64,000 nucleotides of DNA from Nitrosospira sp. Nsp14 (GCF_900113575.1 NZ_FOPV01000011.1:62001-126000), one strand, 5' to 3'; counted from the stretch's first letter, positions 42,222 through 52,780 are shown. The notes: generated by a model not told the origin, from the letters alone. Numbers and translations are program-made.

Positions 42222-43043
42222 ATGCTCAATTCCAGATCGAAGGAAATTCGAGTCTGGTGGCCCATGCCACTGGCAACCATTATTTGGCTTGTCATTATCT
42301 GGGCATTCGGTTTTTTACTCACTTCGCCAAAGGTGGAGGTGCCGCCTCCTGCACCCATCGAAGCCAGCTTTGTGGAACTGCCTGAAGAAAAACCGCAACC
42401 AAAGGCGGCGCCAGCGCCGAAGGAGAGCCCAAAGGTACCTCCTCCGCCCCGGCCTCAGCCGCGTCTGGGCGTTCAAAAATCGAAACCGGCCCAACCCCTT
42501 CCCGAGAAAAAAGGCGCCCCTAGGGATGAAGCCCCAGCTACGACTGCACGTACGCCATTCGAAGCCCCCAAGGATTTGACGGCTTATATGAACGAAGCCC
42601 GCGAACGCCGTCGTGCGGGGGGAATTTTCGAAGATGAGCCGACTGAACCGAAAAATGTGGAACGCGTGCCGTCCGAAGAAGAGATGCGAATGGCCAACGT
42701 CAAACGCAACCTGCGCGAACCGGGCGCAAGCGGAATCTTCCAAATTACACGAATGGGGACCCGCAGCGCCCAGTTTCTATTCCGCGCCTGGAGAATGGAT
42801 AGCAGCAACACCCGGCGTGAAGTGATTGAAGTCACGGCAGGGCCGGATGTCGACATTCAGCGTGCCGTGGCACGCCGGATGATCGAACTCATCCGCGAAT
42901 ACCACCAGGGTGACTTTAACTGGGAATCTTACCGTCTCGGCCGTGTCGTCACCCTTTCCTCTCGTCCGGAAGACAGCAAGGGTCTGGAGGATTTTCTGAT
43001 ACGGGAATTTTTCTATGATCCCTCCATTCCTCCGCCGAGATAA
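42222..43043 (+). CDS. TonB-like proline-rich energy-transducer candidate, atypical C-terminus
   Basis: This 273-residue protein has a TonB-like plan: a single N-terminal membrane helix (LATIIWLVIIWAFGFLL, about residues 16-33), then a Pro/Lys-rich stretch (about 35-110), then a folded C-terminal domain. The C-terminal half (e.g. RMGTRSAQFLFRAW, VDIQRAVARRMIELIREYH) lacks the YP...A...G core of classical TonB domains. It may have a different outer-membrane or periplasmic target. The start ATG at 42222 lies 10 nt after exbD. Confidence 0.78.
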   Translation: MLNSRSKEIRVWWPMPLATIIWLVIIWAFGFLLTSPKVEVPPPAPIEASFVELPEEKPQPKAAPAPKESPKVPPPPRPQPRLGVQKSKPAQPLPEKKGAPRDEAPATTARTPFEAPKDLTAYMNEARERRRAGGIFEDEPTEPKNVERVPSEEEMRMANVKRNLREPGASGIFQITRMGTRSAQFLFRAWRMDSSNTRREVIEVTAGPDVDIQRAVARRMIELIREYHQGDFNWESYRLGRVVTLSSRPEDSKGLEDFLIREFFYDPSIPPPR

Positions 43044-43055
43044 GCAAATCGCCGT

Positions 43056-44930
43056 TCAATATCTTCTGGGCACTCTGCCTGTTTCTCCCATGCCGAGCTT
43101 CATTTCTTCGCCTTTCAGATACTTATCCAGAAACTCAAGTATCCGGCGATTGGCTTCGATCTGATTCTTTTTCTTGGTGAAGCTGTGGCCTTCATCGGGA
43201 AAGACGATATATTCCACTGGCACATTATGCTTCCGGACGGCTTCGACAATCTCATCGCTTTCAGCCTTGACCACCCGCGGGTCGTTGGCGCCTTGAATAA
43301 CCATCAGAGGCTTTCGTATTTCCTTTGCGTGAAAAAGCGGCGATGTGGCGACCAGGATGTCAATGTCGTGAACTGGGTCCCCGATCTCATCATAAATCGC
43401 TTTACGGACCGATTCCCAATAGGGAGGTATGCTTTCCAGCGTTCGAAGCCAGTTGCTGACACCGAAAATGTCTACCCCTACCTTGAACGCTTCCGGGCGA
43501 AAAGCCAACGCTGACAATGTCATATACCCGCCGTAGCTCGCGCCCATGATGCCGATGCGCTCGTGGTCGATATAACCCAGGCTGGCGAGATAGGTCTTGG
43601 CCTCTACGCAATCCCACAGCGGCTCCCGTCCATGTTTACGGTTAGCCGCTGTAAAGAAAGTTTTGCCATAGCCGGAACTGCCGCGGTTATTAATGCCCAA
43701 CACGGCATAGCCATGGTTCGCCAGGTATTGAATCTGCGCGTTATACCCCCGCATGGTCTGACCGCCAGGTCCGCCATGCACATAAATAATCGCCGGCACC
43801 TTGTTGCTTGCCGAAGCCTCGTGGGGCTTGTAATAGATGGATGGTATCACCATCCCGTCGAACGACCGGAAGCGCACCACTTCCGCCTCTACCAGGTCCG
43901 CCGGGTCTATGGCCTTATTCATGCTCTGGGTGAGCTGCCTGTAGAAGCCGGTGTTTAAATCGTGAACAAACAGATTATCGGGAGAACGGTCCCCATTCAC
44001 ATAGAAAGCCATCCGGGCTCCAGTACGGGAAAAGACTACGCCCCGTATCTCGCCCTCGGGCAATTCGGGCAGCGGCACTGCCGCTTCCACTGCTCCCCCC
44101 TCGTTCTCCACGATTCGCACCACCCGTATGACAATGCTCCCGTCCTGGTTGATCCCCGTCACCCGGAATTTCCCGTTCAACGAGAAATAGGTGTTAATCA
44201 CGTCCCAGTCCGCGCTTTCGTGCTCCATCACAACGCTACTGAGCAAGTCATAGGTGCATAGCCGCTTGAATTCCGTCCCCTCGTTAGTCAGGAAGAAGAG
44301 CTTTCGTGATGCGGGGTCGAAAGTCTCCGCCCGATAAGCGATTCCCCCGTCATGTGGGGTCAGATGCTTCATCTCCTGTTTCGCGATATCGAAAAGATAA
44401 ATGTCACTATCGGACGTGGTGTTCGCCCTGTTCAATGCCAGCCAGCACTCGTCGCGGCTGATCGGGCCCAGATCCAGCCCATGCTCATTCTTGTAAAGTA
44501 GCGTCCGGGCGTAGGTCTGAGCGTCATAACGGTACAGATCGAAAAAGCGTTGATCGCGCTCATTGCTTGACACATAAAAAACGCTCCCGTCGGCGCGCCA
44601 CCCCATGAATTGGGCTTTGAGCCCGTCCCCCGGAGTCAGGTCCGTTTTGGTGCCGTCCGGAGCCAGCACGAAAAGATGAAAATTTTCGTTGCCGCCCCAG
44701 TCCTTGGTAAAAAGAACTCGATCGTCGCACGGGAAGAAGCTGACCGAAAAGATGCTGTCGACCGCCGAACGGGTTAGCGGCTCTGACCCGCCTCCTCCTA
44801 CTGGCAGTGTGTAGGCATTGAAAATTCCCGTCTCATTGCTGCTGAAAAGGATGCGCTTCTCGTCCGCACTGAAAGATGCCCCGAGCAAGGAAGTCGTCGC
44901 CATGAATTGTTCGATGGAGTAGCGCTTCAT
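43056..44930 (-). CDS. S9-family prolyl oligopeptidase / acylaminoacyl-peptidase-like
   Basis: This serine peptidase of about 624 residues has an N-terminal beta-propeller (about residues 20-360) and a C-terminal alpha/beta hydrolase domain. The nucleophile is in GIMGASYGGYMT near 463; the acid is in GANDPRV and the base in DEGHSF. The oxyanion region YVHGGPGG precedes it. No signal peptide is evident, so it is likely cytoplasmic, cleaving short peptides. I prefer ATG 44930, which starts at the family-like MKRYSIEQF; the frame is open to an ATG at 44963. Confidence 0.9.
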   Translation of the reverse strand: MKRYSIEQFMATTSLLGASFSADEKRILFSSNETGIFNAYTLPVGGGGSEPLTRSAVDSIFSVSFFPCDDRVLFTKDWGGNENFHLFVLAPDGTKTDLTPGDGLKAQFMGWRADGSVFYVSSNERDQRFFDLYRYDAQTYARTLLYKNEHGLDLGPISRDECWLALNRANTTSDSDIYLFDIAKQEMKHLTPHDGGIAYRAETFDPASRKLFFLTNEGTEFKRLCTYDLLSSVVMEHESADWDVINTYFSLNGKFRVTGINQDGSIVIRVVRIVENEGGAVEAAVPLPELPEGEIRGVVFSRTGARMAFYVNGDRSPDNLFVHDLNTGFYRQLTQSMNKAIDPADLVEAEVVRFRSFDGMVIPSIYYKPHEASASNKVPAIIYVHGGPGGQTMRGYNAQIQYLANHGYAVLGINNRGSSGYGKTFFTAANRKHGREPLWDCVEAKTYLASLGYIDHERIGIMGASYGGYMTLSALAFRPEAFKVGVDIFGVSNWLRTLESIPPYWESVRKAIYDEIGDPVHDIDILVATSPLFHAKEIRKPLMVIQGANDPRVVKAESDEIVEAVRKHNVPVEYIVFPDEGHSFTKKKNQIEANRRILEFLDKYLKGEEMKLGMGETGRVPRRY

Positions 44931-44963
44931 TTCAGTTTTGGTAAGGAAGGTAAGCCGCATCAT

Positions 44964-45329
44964 AACAACTAATTAACATGGGGATAACTGTCTGTTGCCG
45001 CACAGTCTCAATTACCGCTCTCAGTTATGCTGCCGGGTGTGCGTGGAACTGGAAGTAACTGGAAGTCTATGCGTGCGGATGCCTGGCGTCGGAATACATG
45101 AACGACCGCACCAATTTTTTCCGACAGAAGAGATGACGCCGGGTCGAGAGTTTCCGAGGGAAGTAGCATTTCTGAAATTGCCATGAATAAGGGGTTCACC
45201 CGGTCAGATGACCGGTTACCCGTTGCACGCATACATTGGGCTAGGTAACTCAGGCGAGATAGGCGATAGAGATTATTGCCCGATGCGCTATCGGTTTGGT
45301 TTCGATGATTTTTTTGGGGAGGAATAGCG
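44964..45329. other. Spacer upstream of the host-attachment-like gene
   Basis: About 366 nt between divergent genes with no supportable coding sequence. It contains the palindrome listed at 45200-45215. The downstream gene has a GGGGAGGAATAGCG Shine-Dalgarno at its 3' end. Confidence 0.45.
45200..45215. promoter_or_regulatory. 16-bp palindrome CCGGTCAGATGACCGG
   Basis: Two perfect 7-bp half-sites (CCGGTCA / TGACCGG) flank a GA centre, 115 nt before the 45330 gene. It could be an operator or a small hairpin. No regulator can be assigned. Confidence 0.35.
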
Positions 45330-45779
45330 ATGCGTACCACCTGGATTTTAATTTCGGATAGTAGCCGGGCCCGGATCTTCGAGAAAAAAGAGCATGAGAA
45401 ACATCTTGAGGAAGTTGAGGACTTCGTGGATAGCGTGGGCAGGGCCACTAGCAATGAGCTCGGCACGGACGAGCGTGGGCGTTTTTACGGAAGAGGCGAG
45501 GGATATCAGGGCCACACTGGGCAGCCAGCCGTGTCTCCGGTGGAGCATGAGAATGACCTGTTTGCCCATATCCTTACCCGATACCTCGATGACGCCCGCA
45601 AGGCGAACCGATATAACCGTTTGTACCTTATTGCCCCGCCCAAATTTTTAGGCCTGATACGCGGCAGCCTGGATGATGAAGTAAAAAAAATGGTCCAAGG
45701 GGAGCTTCAGAAAGATATTTCTACTTTTACTGCCCATGAGGTCGAAGGTTACGTAAAAGAAAATATATGGATGTTATAG
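45330..45779 (+). CDS. Host attachment family protein (PF10116 type)
   Basis: This 149-residue soluble protein has the family pattern WILISDSSRARIFE at the N-terminus and LYLIAPPKFLGLIRGSL in the middle. The fold resembles archaeal release-factor/Pelota-like domains (inferred from family knowledge). The family name comes from an Agrobacterium attachment phenotype, but its members occur widely in free-living bacteria and the biochemical role is unknown. The ATG at 45330 follows a strong GGGGAGGAATAGCG site. Probably monocistronic. Confidence 0.88.
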   Translation: MRTTWILISDSSRARIFEKKEHEKHLEEVEDFVDSVGRATSNELGTDERGRFYGRGEGYQGHTGQPAVSPVEHENDLFAHILTRYLDDARKANRYNRLYLIAPPKFLGLIRGSLDDEVKKMVQGELQKDISTFTAHEVEGYVKENIWML

Positions 45780-46008
45780 GAGCAGAACTCGCCGGCGCGG
45801 AACCGCTATATCCAGTGTCCACACTGCCGGACGCTATCGGGCCTTTTGAACCAGAAGAACCAGAATGACGGCTCTGATTCAGCTGTGTACGATCGACACA
45901 AAGCGGTTGGATACTCCTGCCCCGACTTCATTCTCTGCGACGCAGTGCACTCGCAGAATCATCTCCCCGCGCAGCGTCGTTCATAGAACGTAAAAGATAA
46001 GCAGGATC

Positions 46009-47754
46009 ATGGCCAACACGACCATAAATACCGCGCCTTCAATACCCGACGACGAAAGTCTGGAAGAAAGTCTGCACGAAGTATTTGGCCTCTCGCACCT
46101 CAGGCCGGGCCAGAAGGAAGTTATCCAAAGTGTATTGGAAGGACGAGACACGCTGGCGGTGATGCCGACCGGCAGCGGCAAATCCCTTTGCTATCAGTTG
46201 CCCGCTCTCAACTTCCCTGGCACTGCTATTGTCGTATCGCCGTTGATTTCGCTGATGAAGGATCAGGCTGAGAAACTGGAAGACGTTGGAATTGATACCG
46301 CGCAGGTCAACAGCACGCTCAATACGCAACAAGAGTCGGAGACGTTGCGACATATCCGTGGGGCGGGCAGCGATGTCGTATTCGTCACGCCCGAGCGCCT
46401 GTCGAATCGCGACTTTATCGCCGATTTACAGTGCATCAACATCAACCTGTTCGTCGTGGACGAAGCGCATTGTATTTCTCAATGGGGGCACGACTTCCGC
46501 CCGGCTTATCTCGGGCTAGGCGGCGCAGTTAAAGCGCTCGGTCATCCGCCGGTACTCGCGTTGACCGCCACTGCCACCAAAGAAGTGATCGACGATATTG
46601 TGCGGCAGCTCGGGCGCTCGATGCACATCGTCAATACCGGCATTTACCGCCGAAACTTGCGCTACAGCGTGACCCATGTCACCAGCCGCGAGGAAAAACT
46701 CGGTAAGCTGAATAATTTGATTCAGCAAAGCGAAGGCAGCGGGATAATATATGCCGCCACCGTCAAAGCGACGGAAGAACTGGCGGTCGCGCTCAGGTCG
46801 GCGAATCACAGCGTCACGCTCTACCATGGACGTCTGGCAAAAAAGGTGCGCAGCGAAAATCAGGAAGAATTCATGGATGGACACAGCAGGATCATGGTGG
46901 CCACCAACGCATTCGGCATGGGAATCGACAAGCCTGACATCCGTTTCGTGGTGCACTTTCAGATGCCCGGAAACCTCGAGTCATATTACCAGGAATCCGG
47001 GCGGGCGGGCCGCGACGGCCAGCCGAGTGCATGTACGCTGCTTTATGATGTTCAGGATAAGCGCATACAGCAATTTTTTCTGGCTCGTCATCATCCTGGC
47101 TATGAAGAACTGCGCGAGGTCTATAACGGCATACAAAACCTTTTTACGAACAACGCCGCGGTGGAATTCAAGGAGTTGCATGAAGCAGTGCGCCGGTTTT
47201 CTATTCCCGGCCTTCAGGTGATACTAAAGCTTCTGGAGGATGGAGGCATCCTTGCGCGCGATAATCATCTGGGTTATCGCCTGCTTAAAACAGACGTTAA
47301 TTCAGATGAGCTTATGAGACTTGCCGAAGCGATAAGCAAAAAGCGGGCTCATGACCGTCACTCGCTTGAGCGAATGGTGTTCTATGCGCAAAGCGGATTT
47401 TGCCGATGGAAGGTTCTGCTGAAGTATTTTCATGAAGAGGTGGAGTGGGATCATTGCGGACATTGCGATAATTGTTTGAACCCTCCGCAAACAAGACTTC
47501 GACCCTCAACTGACGCGAAGCGGCGCCTGAACCGTGTGGTCAAGAAGCCTGCAGAACGGCCTTCTTATACCCCAGGCGCAGCGGTTCACGTTGCGAAAGT
47601 CGGTAAAGGTAAAGTGGTCGGCACCACCGATGACATGGTGGTCATTGTTTTTCCTGATGGCCAAACACGCACCTTTTTAAAAAGCTACGTGAAGCCGGTC
47701 CCTATTGTCACTGAAAGCGGTCAACCTCCTGAATCGGAACGTGCACCGGCATAG
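46009..47754 (+). CDS. RecQ-family ATP-dependent DNA helicase
   Basis: This 581-residue superfamily 2 helicase has Walker [14 protein letters not shown] near residue 50, the DEAH box [15 protein letters not shown] and motif [12 protein letters not shown]. The RecQ zinc-binding region is C...HCGHCDNC near 470-485. The winged-helix region lies before that. The usual HRDC domain is absent; instead residues about 520-570 read like a small beta-barrel ([23 protein letters not shown]). It would unwind DNA during repair or recombination. It is shorter than E. coli RecQ and may be a RecQ paralog. Confidence 0.9.
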   Translation: MANTTINTAPSIPDDESLEESLHEVFGLSHLRPGQKEVIQSVLEGRDTLAVMPTGSGKSLCYQLPALNFPGTAIVVSPLISLMKDQAEKLEDVGIDTAQVNSTLNTQQESETLRHIRGAGSDVVFVTPERLSNRDFIADLQCININLFVVDEAHCISQWGHDFRPAYLGLGGAVKALGHPPVLALTATATKEVIDDIVRQLGRSMHIVNTGIYRRNLRYSVTHVTSREEKLGKLNNLIQQSEGSGIIYAATVKATEELAVALRSANHSVTLYHGRLAKKVRSENQEEFMDGHSRIMVATNAFGMGIDKPDIRFVVHFQMPGNLESYYQESGRAGRDGQPSACTLLYDVQDKRIQQFFLARHHPGYEELREVYNGIQNLFTNNAAVEFKELHEAVRRFSIPGLQVILKLLEDGGILARDNHLGYRLLKTDVNSDELMRLAEAISKKRAHDRHSLERMVFYAQSGFCRWKVLLKYFHEEVEWDHCGHCDNCLNPPQTRLRPSTDAKRRLNRVVKKPAERPSYTPGAAVHVAKVGKGKVVGTTDDMVVIVFPDGQTRTFLKSYVKPVPIVTESGQPPESERAPA

Positions 47755-47905
47755 ATTACTTATCACGGCGTCGGCCACTGGTTTCGTTGCTGTTTCGGCC
47801 GCACGCCCTTCCCCTGCCAATGCCTGGAGGAACTGTCCAAAAGCGGGCAAGGTCCAACAGGTGCCAATATCGCAGTAACGCCAGGTTGTCGGAGGTAAGG
47901 AGATC

Positions 47906-48496
47906 ATGATGCTGGACGATCCCGCAGTTCTGATACTGATGTACTTCATTCTCCCGGTGTGGCTTCTGGCCGGGTTCGCTGACTGGCTTTGCCACCGCGC
48001 ATCACACATTGAAACCACAAGCGGCGCCAAGGAATCAATGTTCCACCTGCTTCTGTTAGCAGAAATTGGCCTGCCCCTCCTTGCGGCGATTTTCCTTCAG
48101 ATAAACGCCGGTATCATCGCCTTCATGATTGTTGCGTTTCTGGTTCATCAGGCCACGTCTCTCTGGGACGTCAGTTATGCTGTAACGGTGCGAGAGGTGA
48201 CACCGGTCGAGCAGCAAGTGCACAGCTTCCTGGAGATGCTCCCGCTAATGGCGATCCTGTTCGTTATTTCGCTGCATTGGGGCCAGTTTTTGGCGCTGTT
48301 CGGCCTCGGTTCGGAAACGGCCCGGTTCGACCTTCGCTGGAAGGAAGAACCCCTCCCGGCAACGTATGTGCTTACCATTTTGGGCGTCACCTTCCTGTTC
48401 GAGATTATCCCCTTCGTGGAGGAGTTCCTGCGCGGACTGAGAGCAAATCGGGGCGCGCTTGTGCCGCCAAAATCTGGAATGGACAAGAACCATTAA
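47906..48496 (+). CDS. Integral membrane protein, unknown function
   Basis: This 196-residue protein has about five hydrophobic helices (approximately residues 8-28, 48-68, 70-92, 112-133, 158-180). Several His and acidic residues lie near their ends (for example WLCHRASHIE and VHQATSLWDVSYA). That His pattern could bind metal or heme, but I know no named family. The start ATG at 47906 is followed at once by a second ATG, and the Shine-Dalgarno is GTAAGGAGATC. It appears to stand alone. Confidence 0.72.
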   Translation: MMLDDPAVLILMYFILPVWLLAGFADWLCHRASHIETTSGAKESMFHLLLLAEIGLPLLAAIFLQINAGIIAFMIVAFLVHQATSLWDVSYAVTVREVTPVEQQVHSFLEMLPLMAILFVISLHWGQFLALFGLGSETARFDLRWKEEPLPATYVLTILGVTFLFEIIPFVEEFLRGLRANRGALVPPKSGMDKNH

Positions 48497-48577
48497 ATCC
48501 GCTTTTGCTTGGCTATATGCGCACGCCCGCACACAGCCATAAAGCGACATCACCTCGAATCCCCGGAATACCTTGCT

Positions 48578-48895
48578 CTACTTTGGCACTGGAACGTTTT
48601 TACACTTGACTTCCCATTGAAGCTCGCGCTCCGCGGGGGGGGTACCGGGCGGTTGCAGAACAATGGGGGTTTGCTCATTGACGAGAACGAATCCAGCTTT
48701 GCAGATTTCATTTGCGCGTCTCGTCAATGTTGTGGTTGCCCAGTCACGGCTCGATGGGCAGGGCTTGAAGTTAGTTTTGATGAAATAATGCTTTGTCCCA
48801 TCGGGCAATGTCGTCGAAGGCACCTCTTGCACTTGCTTACCTGCACAACCCGTCAGCGCTAGGACGACCAATGATATGATTACGAAAGACCTCAT
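48578..48895 (-). CDS. Small hypothetical lipoprotein
   Basis: This 105-residue protein has a lipoprotein signal with lipobox LALTGC (Cys17). The mature part contains Cys residues (FKPC, EICKAG, EVKCKN) that could form disulfides. An eight-C run in the coding strand (48635-48642) encodes part of a Pro-rich segment. No family recognized. Confidence 0.72.
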   Translation of the reverse strand: MRSFVIISLVVLALTGCAGKQVQEVPSTTLPDGTKHYFIKTNFKPCPSSRDWATTTLTRRANEICKAGFVLVNEQTPIVLQPPGTPPAERELQWEVKCKNVPVPK

Positions 48896-49116
48896 AAATT
48901 ACTCTTCGGCATAAGCGTGGATTTGCGTTGGGCCCTGAATTATGCCGGAAATCCCGCTTTAAAACGGTATTGTTTGTTTACAAGTCGCAAAGATGAGGGG
49001 CTCGGCCAGATCCTATCAAGATTAAGATTTCAATACCGGTGGCTCTGTTATGCCGACTGGGCTCGGCCCGCTGATACCCGTCCCTCAATCTGGCAGTCTC
49101 GATAAACCCCGGACAT

Positions 49117-50634
49117 ATGCCTTACATCCTTGCTCTTGATGCGGGCACGACCAGCGTTCGCGCGATTATCTTCGATCACGACGCCCGAATTCTCGGTTTC
49201 GCTCAGCAGGAGATACAGCAGATTTTTCCCCAACCGGGCTGGGTTGAACACGACCCTGAAGAAATATGGCGTGCACAGGTAGCTGTAGCCGTAAAAGCAC
49301 TCGGTGATACCGGCCTCCAGCCCGGCGATATTGCGGCGGTCGGAATCGCAAACCAGCGTGAAACCAGCATTGTGTGGGATAGGGTATCCGGCAACCCGAT
49401 ATGTAATGCGATCGTTTGGCAGGATCGGCGCACTTCCCAAATGTGCGACGAGCTTCGCGCCGCGGGACATGACAACATCATCCAGCAATTGACCGGGCTG
49501 ATCCTCGACCCTTATTTTTCTGCCACGAAAATCGCTTGGATTCTCGACAACATGCCGGGGGCGCGTGCGCAAGCGGAAGCAGGGAGGCTGATCTGCGGCA
49601 CAGTAGACACATGGCTGATCTGGAAGGTGACTGGCCGCAACAAAGTGCATGTGACCGACCCAAGCAATGCCTCCCGGACAATGCTTTTCAACATCCATAC
49701 TGGAAAATGGGACCCGGAACTGCTCAAACTTTTCCGCATTCCCCCGAGCATGCTGCCGACGGTGCGCTCTTCGAGCGAAGTGTACGGCGAAATCGTTGCG
49801 GTGCCAGGCCTCAGGAATATGGCCCTGGCTGGCGCGGCGGGTGACCAGCAGGCGGCTCTTTTCGGACAAATGTGCGTGCTTCCAGGGATGGCAAAGAATA
49901 CCTACGGCACGGGCTGTTTCTTGCTGCAGCATACCGGCACTCAGCCCGTCGCCTCGACGCAGGGACTGCTCACCACGGCGGCTTGCAAAATTGGCGAGAA
50001 GCAGGAATTCGCGCTGGAGGGCAGCATCTTCATGGCCGGCGCGATTGTACAGTGGCTCCGTGACGGGTTGCATATTGTGCGCTCGGCGCAGGAGATGGAC
50101 CTGCTGGCAGCATCAGTGCCTGATAGCGGTGGCGTTGTCCTCGTGCCTGCTTTCACCGGTCTGGGAGCGCCTCATTGGGACCCCTATGCGAGGGGCATGC
50201 TGATCGGCCTCACCCGTGACACCACCGCGGCACATGTGGCCCGCGCCGCGCTGGAAGGCGTGGCTTTCCAGGTCGCCGATCTGGTGGATGCGATGCGCTT
50301 GGATACGGGCACGCATTTGAAGGAGCTGCGCGTAGATGGCGGCGCGTCCCGAAGCGACCCGTTAATGCAATTCCAGGCCGATGTTCTCGGCGTGCCTGTC
50401 GTGCGCCCGGCCATAGTTGAAACAACCGCGCTCGGCGCGGCTTACCTTGCCGGGCTCGCGGTCGGCTTTTGGCATAACACGGACTCGATCGCCACGCATT
50501 GGCAGGTCGAGAAGGTGTTCCATCCGCAGATGCCGCAAGATCGCATTACCGAATTGCGTGAGCGCTGGGACGAAGCGCTGAGTCGCGCTAAAAATTGGGA
50601 GAACAGCGGAAAAAAAGAGAAAAATAAAATCTGA
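49117..50634 (+). CDS. glpK: Glycerol kinase
   Basis: This 505-residue FGGY-family kinase phosphorylates glycerol to glycerol-3-phosphate. It begins with [18 protein letters not shown]. It shows [19 protein letters not shown] in the first half and the C-terminal signature [10 protein letters not shown] after [16 protein letters not shown]. Length and motifs are full. No glycerol transporter (glpF) or glycerol-3-phosphate dehydrogenase is adjacent, so the glycerol source is unclear. The window shows no operon partner. Confidence 0.95.
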   Translation: MPYILALDAGTTSVRAIIFDHDARILGFAQQEIQQIFPQPGWVEHDPEEIWRAQVAVAVKALGDTGLQPGDIAAVGIANQRETSIVWDRVSGNPICNAIVWQDRRTSQMCDELRAAGHDNIIQQLTGLILDPYFSATKIAWILDNMPGARAQAEAGRLICGTVDTWLIWKVTGRNKVHVTDPSNASRTMLFNIHTGKWDPELLKLFRIPPSMLPTVRSSSEVYGEIVAVPGLRNMALAGAAGDQQAALFGQMCVLPGMAKNTYGTGCFLLQHTGTQPVASTQGLLTTAACKIGEKQEFALEGSIFMAGAIVQWLRDGLHIVRSAQEMDLLAASVPDSGGVVLVPAFTGLGAPHWDPYARGMLIGLTRDTTAAHVARAALEGVAFQVADLVDAMRLDTGTHLKELRVDGGASRSDPLMQFQADVLGVPVVRPAIVETTALGAAYLAGLAVGFWHNTDSIATHWQVEKVFHPQMPQDRITELRERWDEALSRAKNWENSGKKEKNKI

Positions 50635-50793
50635 CCGGGCGCGAAGGCAAGACCTGCAGTAGAAATATTCGGTTGTGACGGAGCCCCGCAGCGTGCGTTA
50701 TCCGCATTAAGCTACACGTAGCGCATGCCTCGTTCACCTACGCGATATTCCTTTTTTTGTATCCGCGCACGTCTTCCAAGCCCATTGATGAGG

Positions 50794-51900
50794 TCAGTTT
50801 GCTGAAAGAACGCTTAAACTAGACCTTTCAATGCCATATCCCTGAGCGAAATTCACGCCGATATCTGGCAACACCTCCAGGATCGCGCCATTCTCAACGC
50901 GTTCGGCAATCGTCTTTATCTGCATGACATGCCCTATGTGATTGATGGCTTCAACCATTGCGCGGTCAATAGGATCCTGGACCATGTCCTTGACGAATCC
51001 ACCGTCGATTTTTGAATAGTCGACCGGTAGATGCTTGAGATAAGTAAAAGATGACATCCCGCTCCCAAAATCGTCAAGCGCAAAGCGGCAACCCAGGTCT
51101 TTCAATTTGCTAATCAACACCGTCGCCTGAGGCAGATTGGCGATCGCCGATGTTTCCGTAATTTCAAAACAGATCCCTCTGGGTGGAATCTTGTATAAGC
51201 TGAATTGCTCCACCGCGAAAACGTAAAAATTGTCGTCGCAGGCGGACGCGCCGGAGAGATTGATAGTACAGATGCAACTCATACGATGCCGCAGATTGCT
51301 TTCCTCATATTGCAAAAAAGCAGTTGAAATCACCCAACGGTCGAGTTGAGGCATCAGGCCGTAGCGCTCAGCAGCCGGTATGAAAGCCATCGGTGGTACC
51401 AACTCCCCGCGCTCGTCTTTCATGCGCAGGAGCAGCTCGTAATGAGCCTCGTTCTCGGCGCCATTAGCGAGCGGCAATGTTTTTTGCGAGTAGAGCACGA
51501 AACGCTCCTCTTCCAGCGCTTTCTGTATACGCCCCACCCAGCCTATTTCCCCATGACGTTGCGCAAGCCCCGAATCTTCCGCTGTATAGATTTGCACCCG
51601 ATTGCGCCCCTTGTCCTTGGCAAGCTAGCAAGCTGCATCCGCCATTCGCAAAATATCAGTGAGCGTTTCTTCCCCATCACTGAAGGTGACTAGTCCGATA
51701 CTCGAACCCAGCGGAAACACCTTGTCTTGCCACACGAAACGAAAATCGCGTCGCACTGTGTGCCTTAACAGATCGGCGACCCGCCCGAAGCGAAGGTCCA
51801 GTCGGGACAGCTTTCCAGCAATATGCCGAACTCATCTCCGCCGAGTCGGGCCAGCGTTCCCGGGAAATTCAAACAGAACTGCGCCGCGATCTCACGGAAC
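50794..51900 (-). pseudogene. Decayed GGDEF-EAL gene
   Basis: The downstream part (50794-51597 and upstream to 51624) encodes a full-looking EAL domain of the YjcC/PdeR-like type (ITETSAIANLPQA, LDDFGSGMSSFTYLKHLP, DYSKIDGGFV). Upstream, GGDEF sequence is recognizable (TLARLGGDEFGILLES near 51830) but broken. A TAG stop at 51625-51627 interrupts ADAAC_LAKDKGRNR, and a frameshift occurs near 51770-51800. The EAL part may still be translated from an internal GTG at 51597. The EAL glutamate motif reads YELLLRM rather than E-A/V-L, so activity of the remnant is uncertain. Confidence 0.85.
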
Positions 51901-52255
51901 GTTGCTCCAGAAAAATTTCTCTCTGATACCGGCGGGATACCTGTGGCAAGAAAGAACACGAATATCGACTCCGCGGAACAGCAGATCAACATGCGAGAAC
52001 GCCATTACATCACGCGTTGCCGGGCCGGATAACTGTAAAAGTTGACAGGTAAAGAAGTGGCTCGTATAGGTTCGCGCGGGCCTGCGAGGCCGCCGCGCCA
52101 GTGTGAAACGCCGTACAGAAGCGTTCCATGTATGCGCCTATCATCCTTCGTGAGACTAGAATCAGCGCGAATACGCACGGATCGCGCGGGAGCAGGACAG
52201 TAAACAAATTCCAGCAGCTGGGCAATTTTGCGGATGGACAATTCAGGAGATTTTT
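51901..52255. other. Spacer with likely remnants of the decayed GGDEF gene
   Basis: No intact gene is visible. The minus strand next to the GGDEF remnant keeps open stretches but no recognizable domain. The right side must hold the promoter of the 52256 gene. Confidence 0.4.
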
Positions 52256-52780
52256 ATGGATAACATTATCGCAGGACGATTTCAAACGGATGACGAAGCC
52301 AGGGCAGCTGCCGCGTCGCTGTCGGATTTGGTGGACAAGAACGATATCAGTATTTTTTTCAACAACCAGCCCGGTGCTCATGACTCGGATCGCGATTCGG
52401 AGAGTTCAGGTGACCAGGACGCTGCAAAAGGCGCGGCCACAGGGGCAGCTTCGGGAAGTGTCATAGCAGGGACGATCGGGACAGTCGCTGGCGGACCGGT
52501 CGTTGGCGCGGTAGCGGCTGCGGTGGGCGGCTATACCGGCTCTCTTGCAGGCACGGCGGGAGGTCTTCCCGACAAGGGTGAAGCAACTAACCGTGGCCCC
52601 CATCCAAGGTCCGCGGGAATGATGTTGGCGGTACATGTTGCGAATACCGATAATACTCGGCAAATAATAGAGCGCCTTCGGCTGCACAGCGCAGCCGACA
52701 TTGAACAGGCAAAAGGGAAATGGTTAAATGGCGACTGGGTCGATTTCGACCCCACGACTCCGCCACATTTGGTCGACTGA
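52256..52780 (+). CDS. Glycine-zipper protein, unknown function
   Basis: This 174-residue protein has an N-terminal soluble beta-alpha-beta-like segment (IIAGRFQTDDEARAAAASLSDL). A central Gly/Ala-rich region of about 45 residues (about 62-105) is a likely glycine zipper. A C-terminal segment (MMLAVHVANTDNTRQIIERLR) precedes a Trp/Pro-rich tail. The general plan matches the protein at 8145-8654. It resembles general-stress YflT/17M-like proteins in its N-terminus only by appearance. The Shine-Dalgarno GGAGATTTTT is close to the ATG. Confidence 0.72.
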   Translation: MDNIIAGRFQTDDEARAAAASLSDLVDKNDISIFFNNQPGAHDSDRDSESSGDQDAAKGAATGAASGSVIAGTIGTVAGGPVVGAVAAAVGGYTGSLAGTAGGLPDKGEATNRGPHPRSAGMMLAVHVANTDNTRQIIERLRLHSAADIEQAKGKWLNGDWVDFDPTTPPHLVD

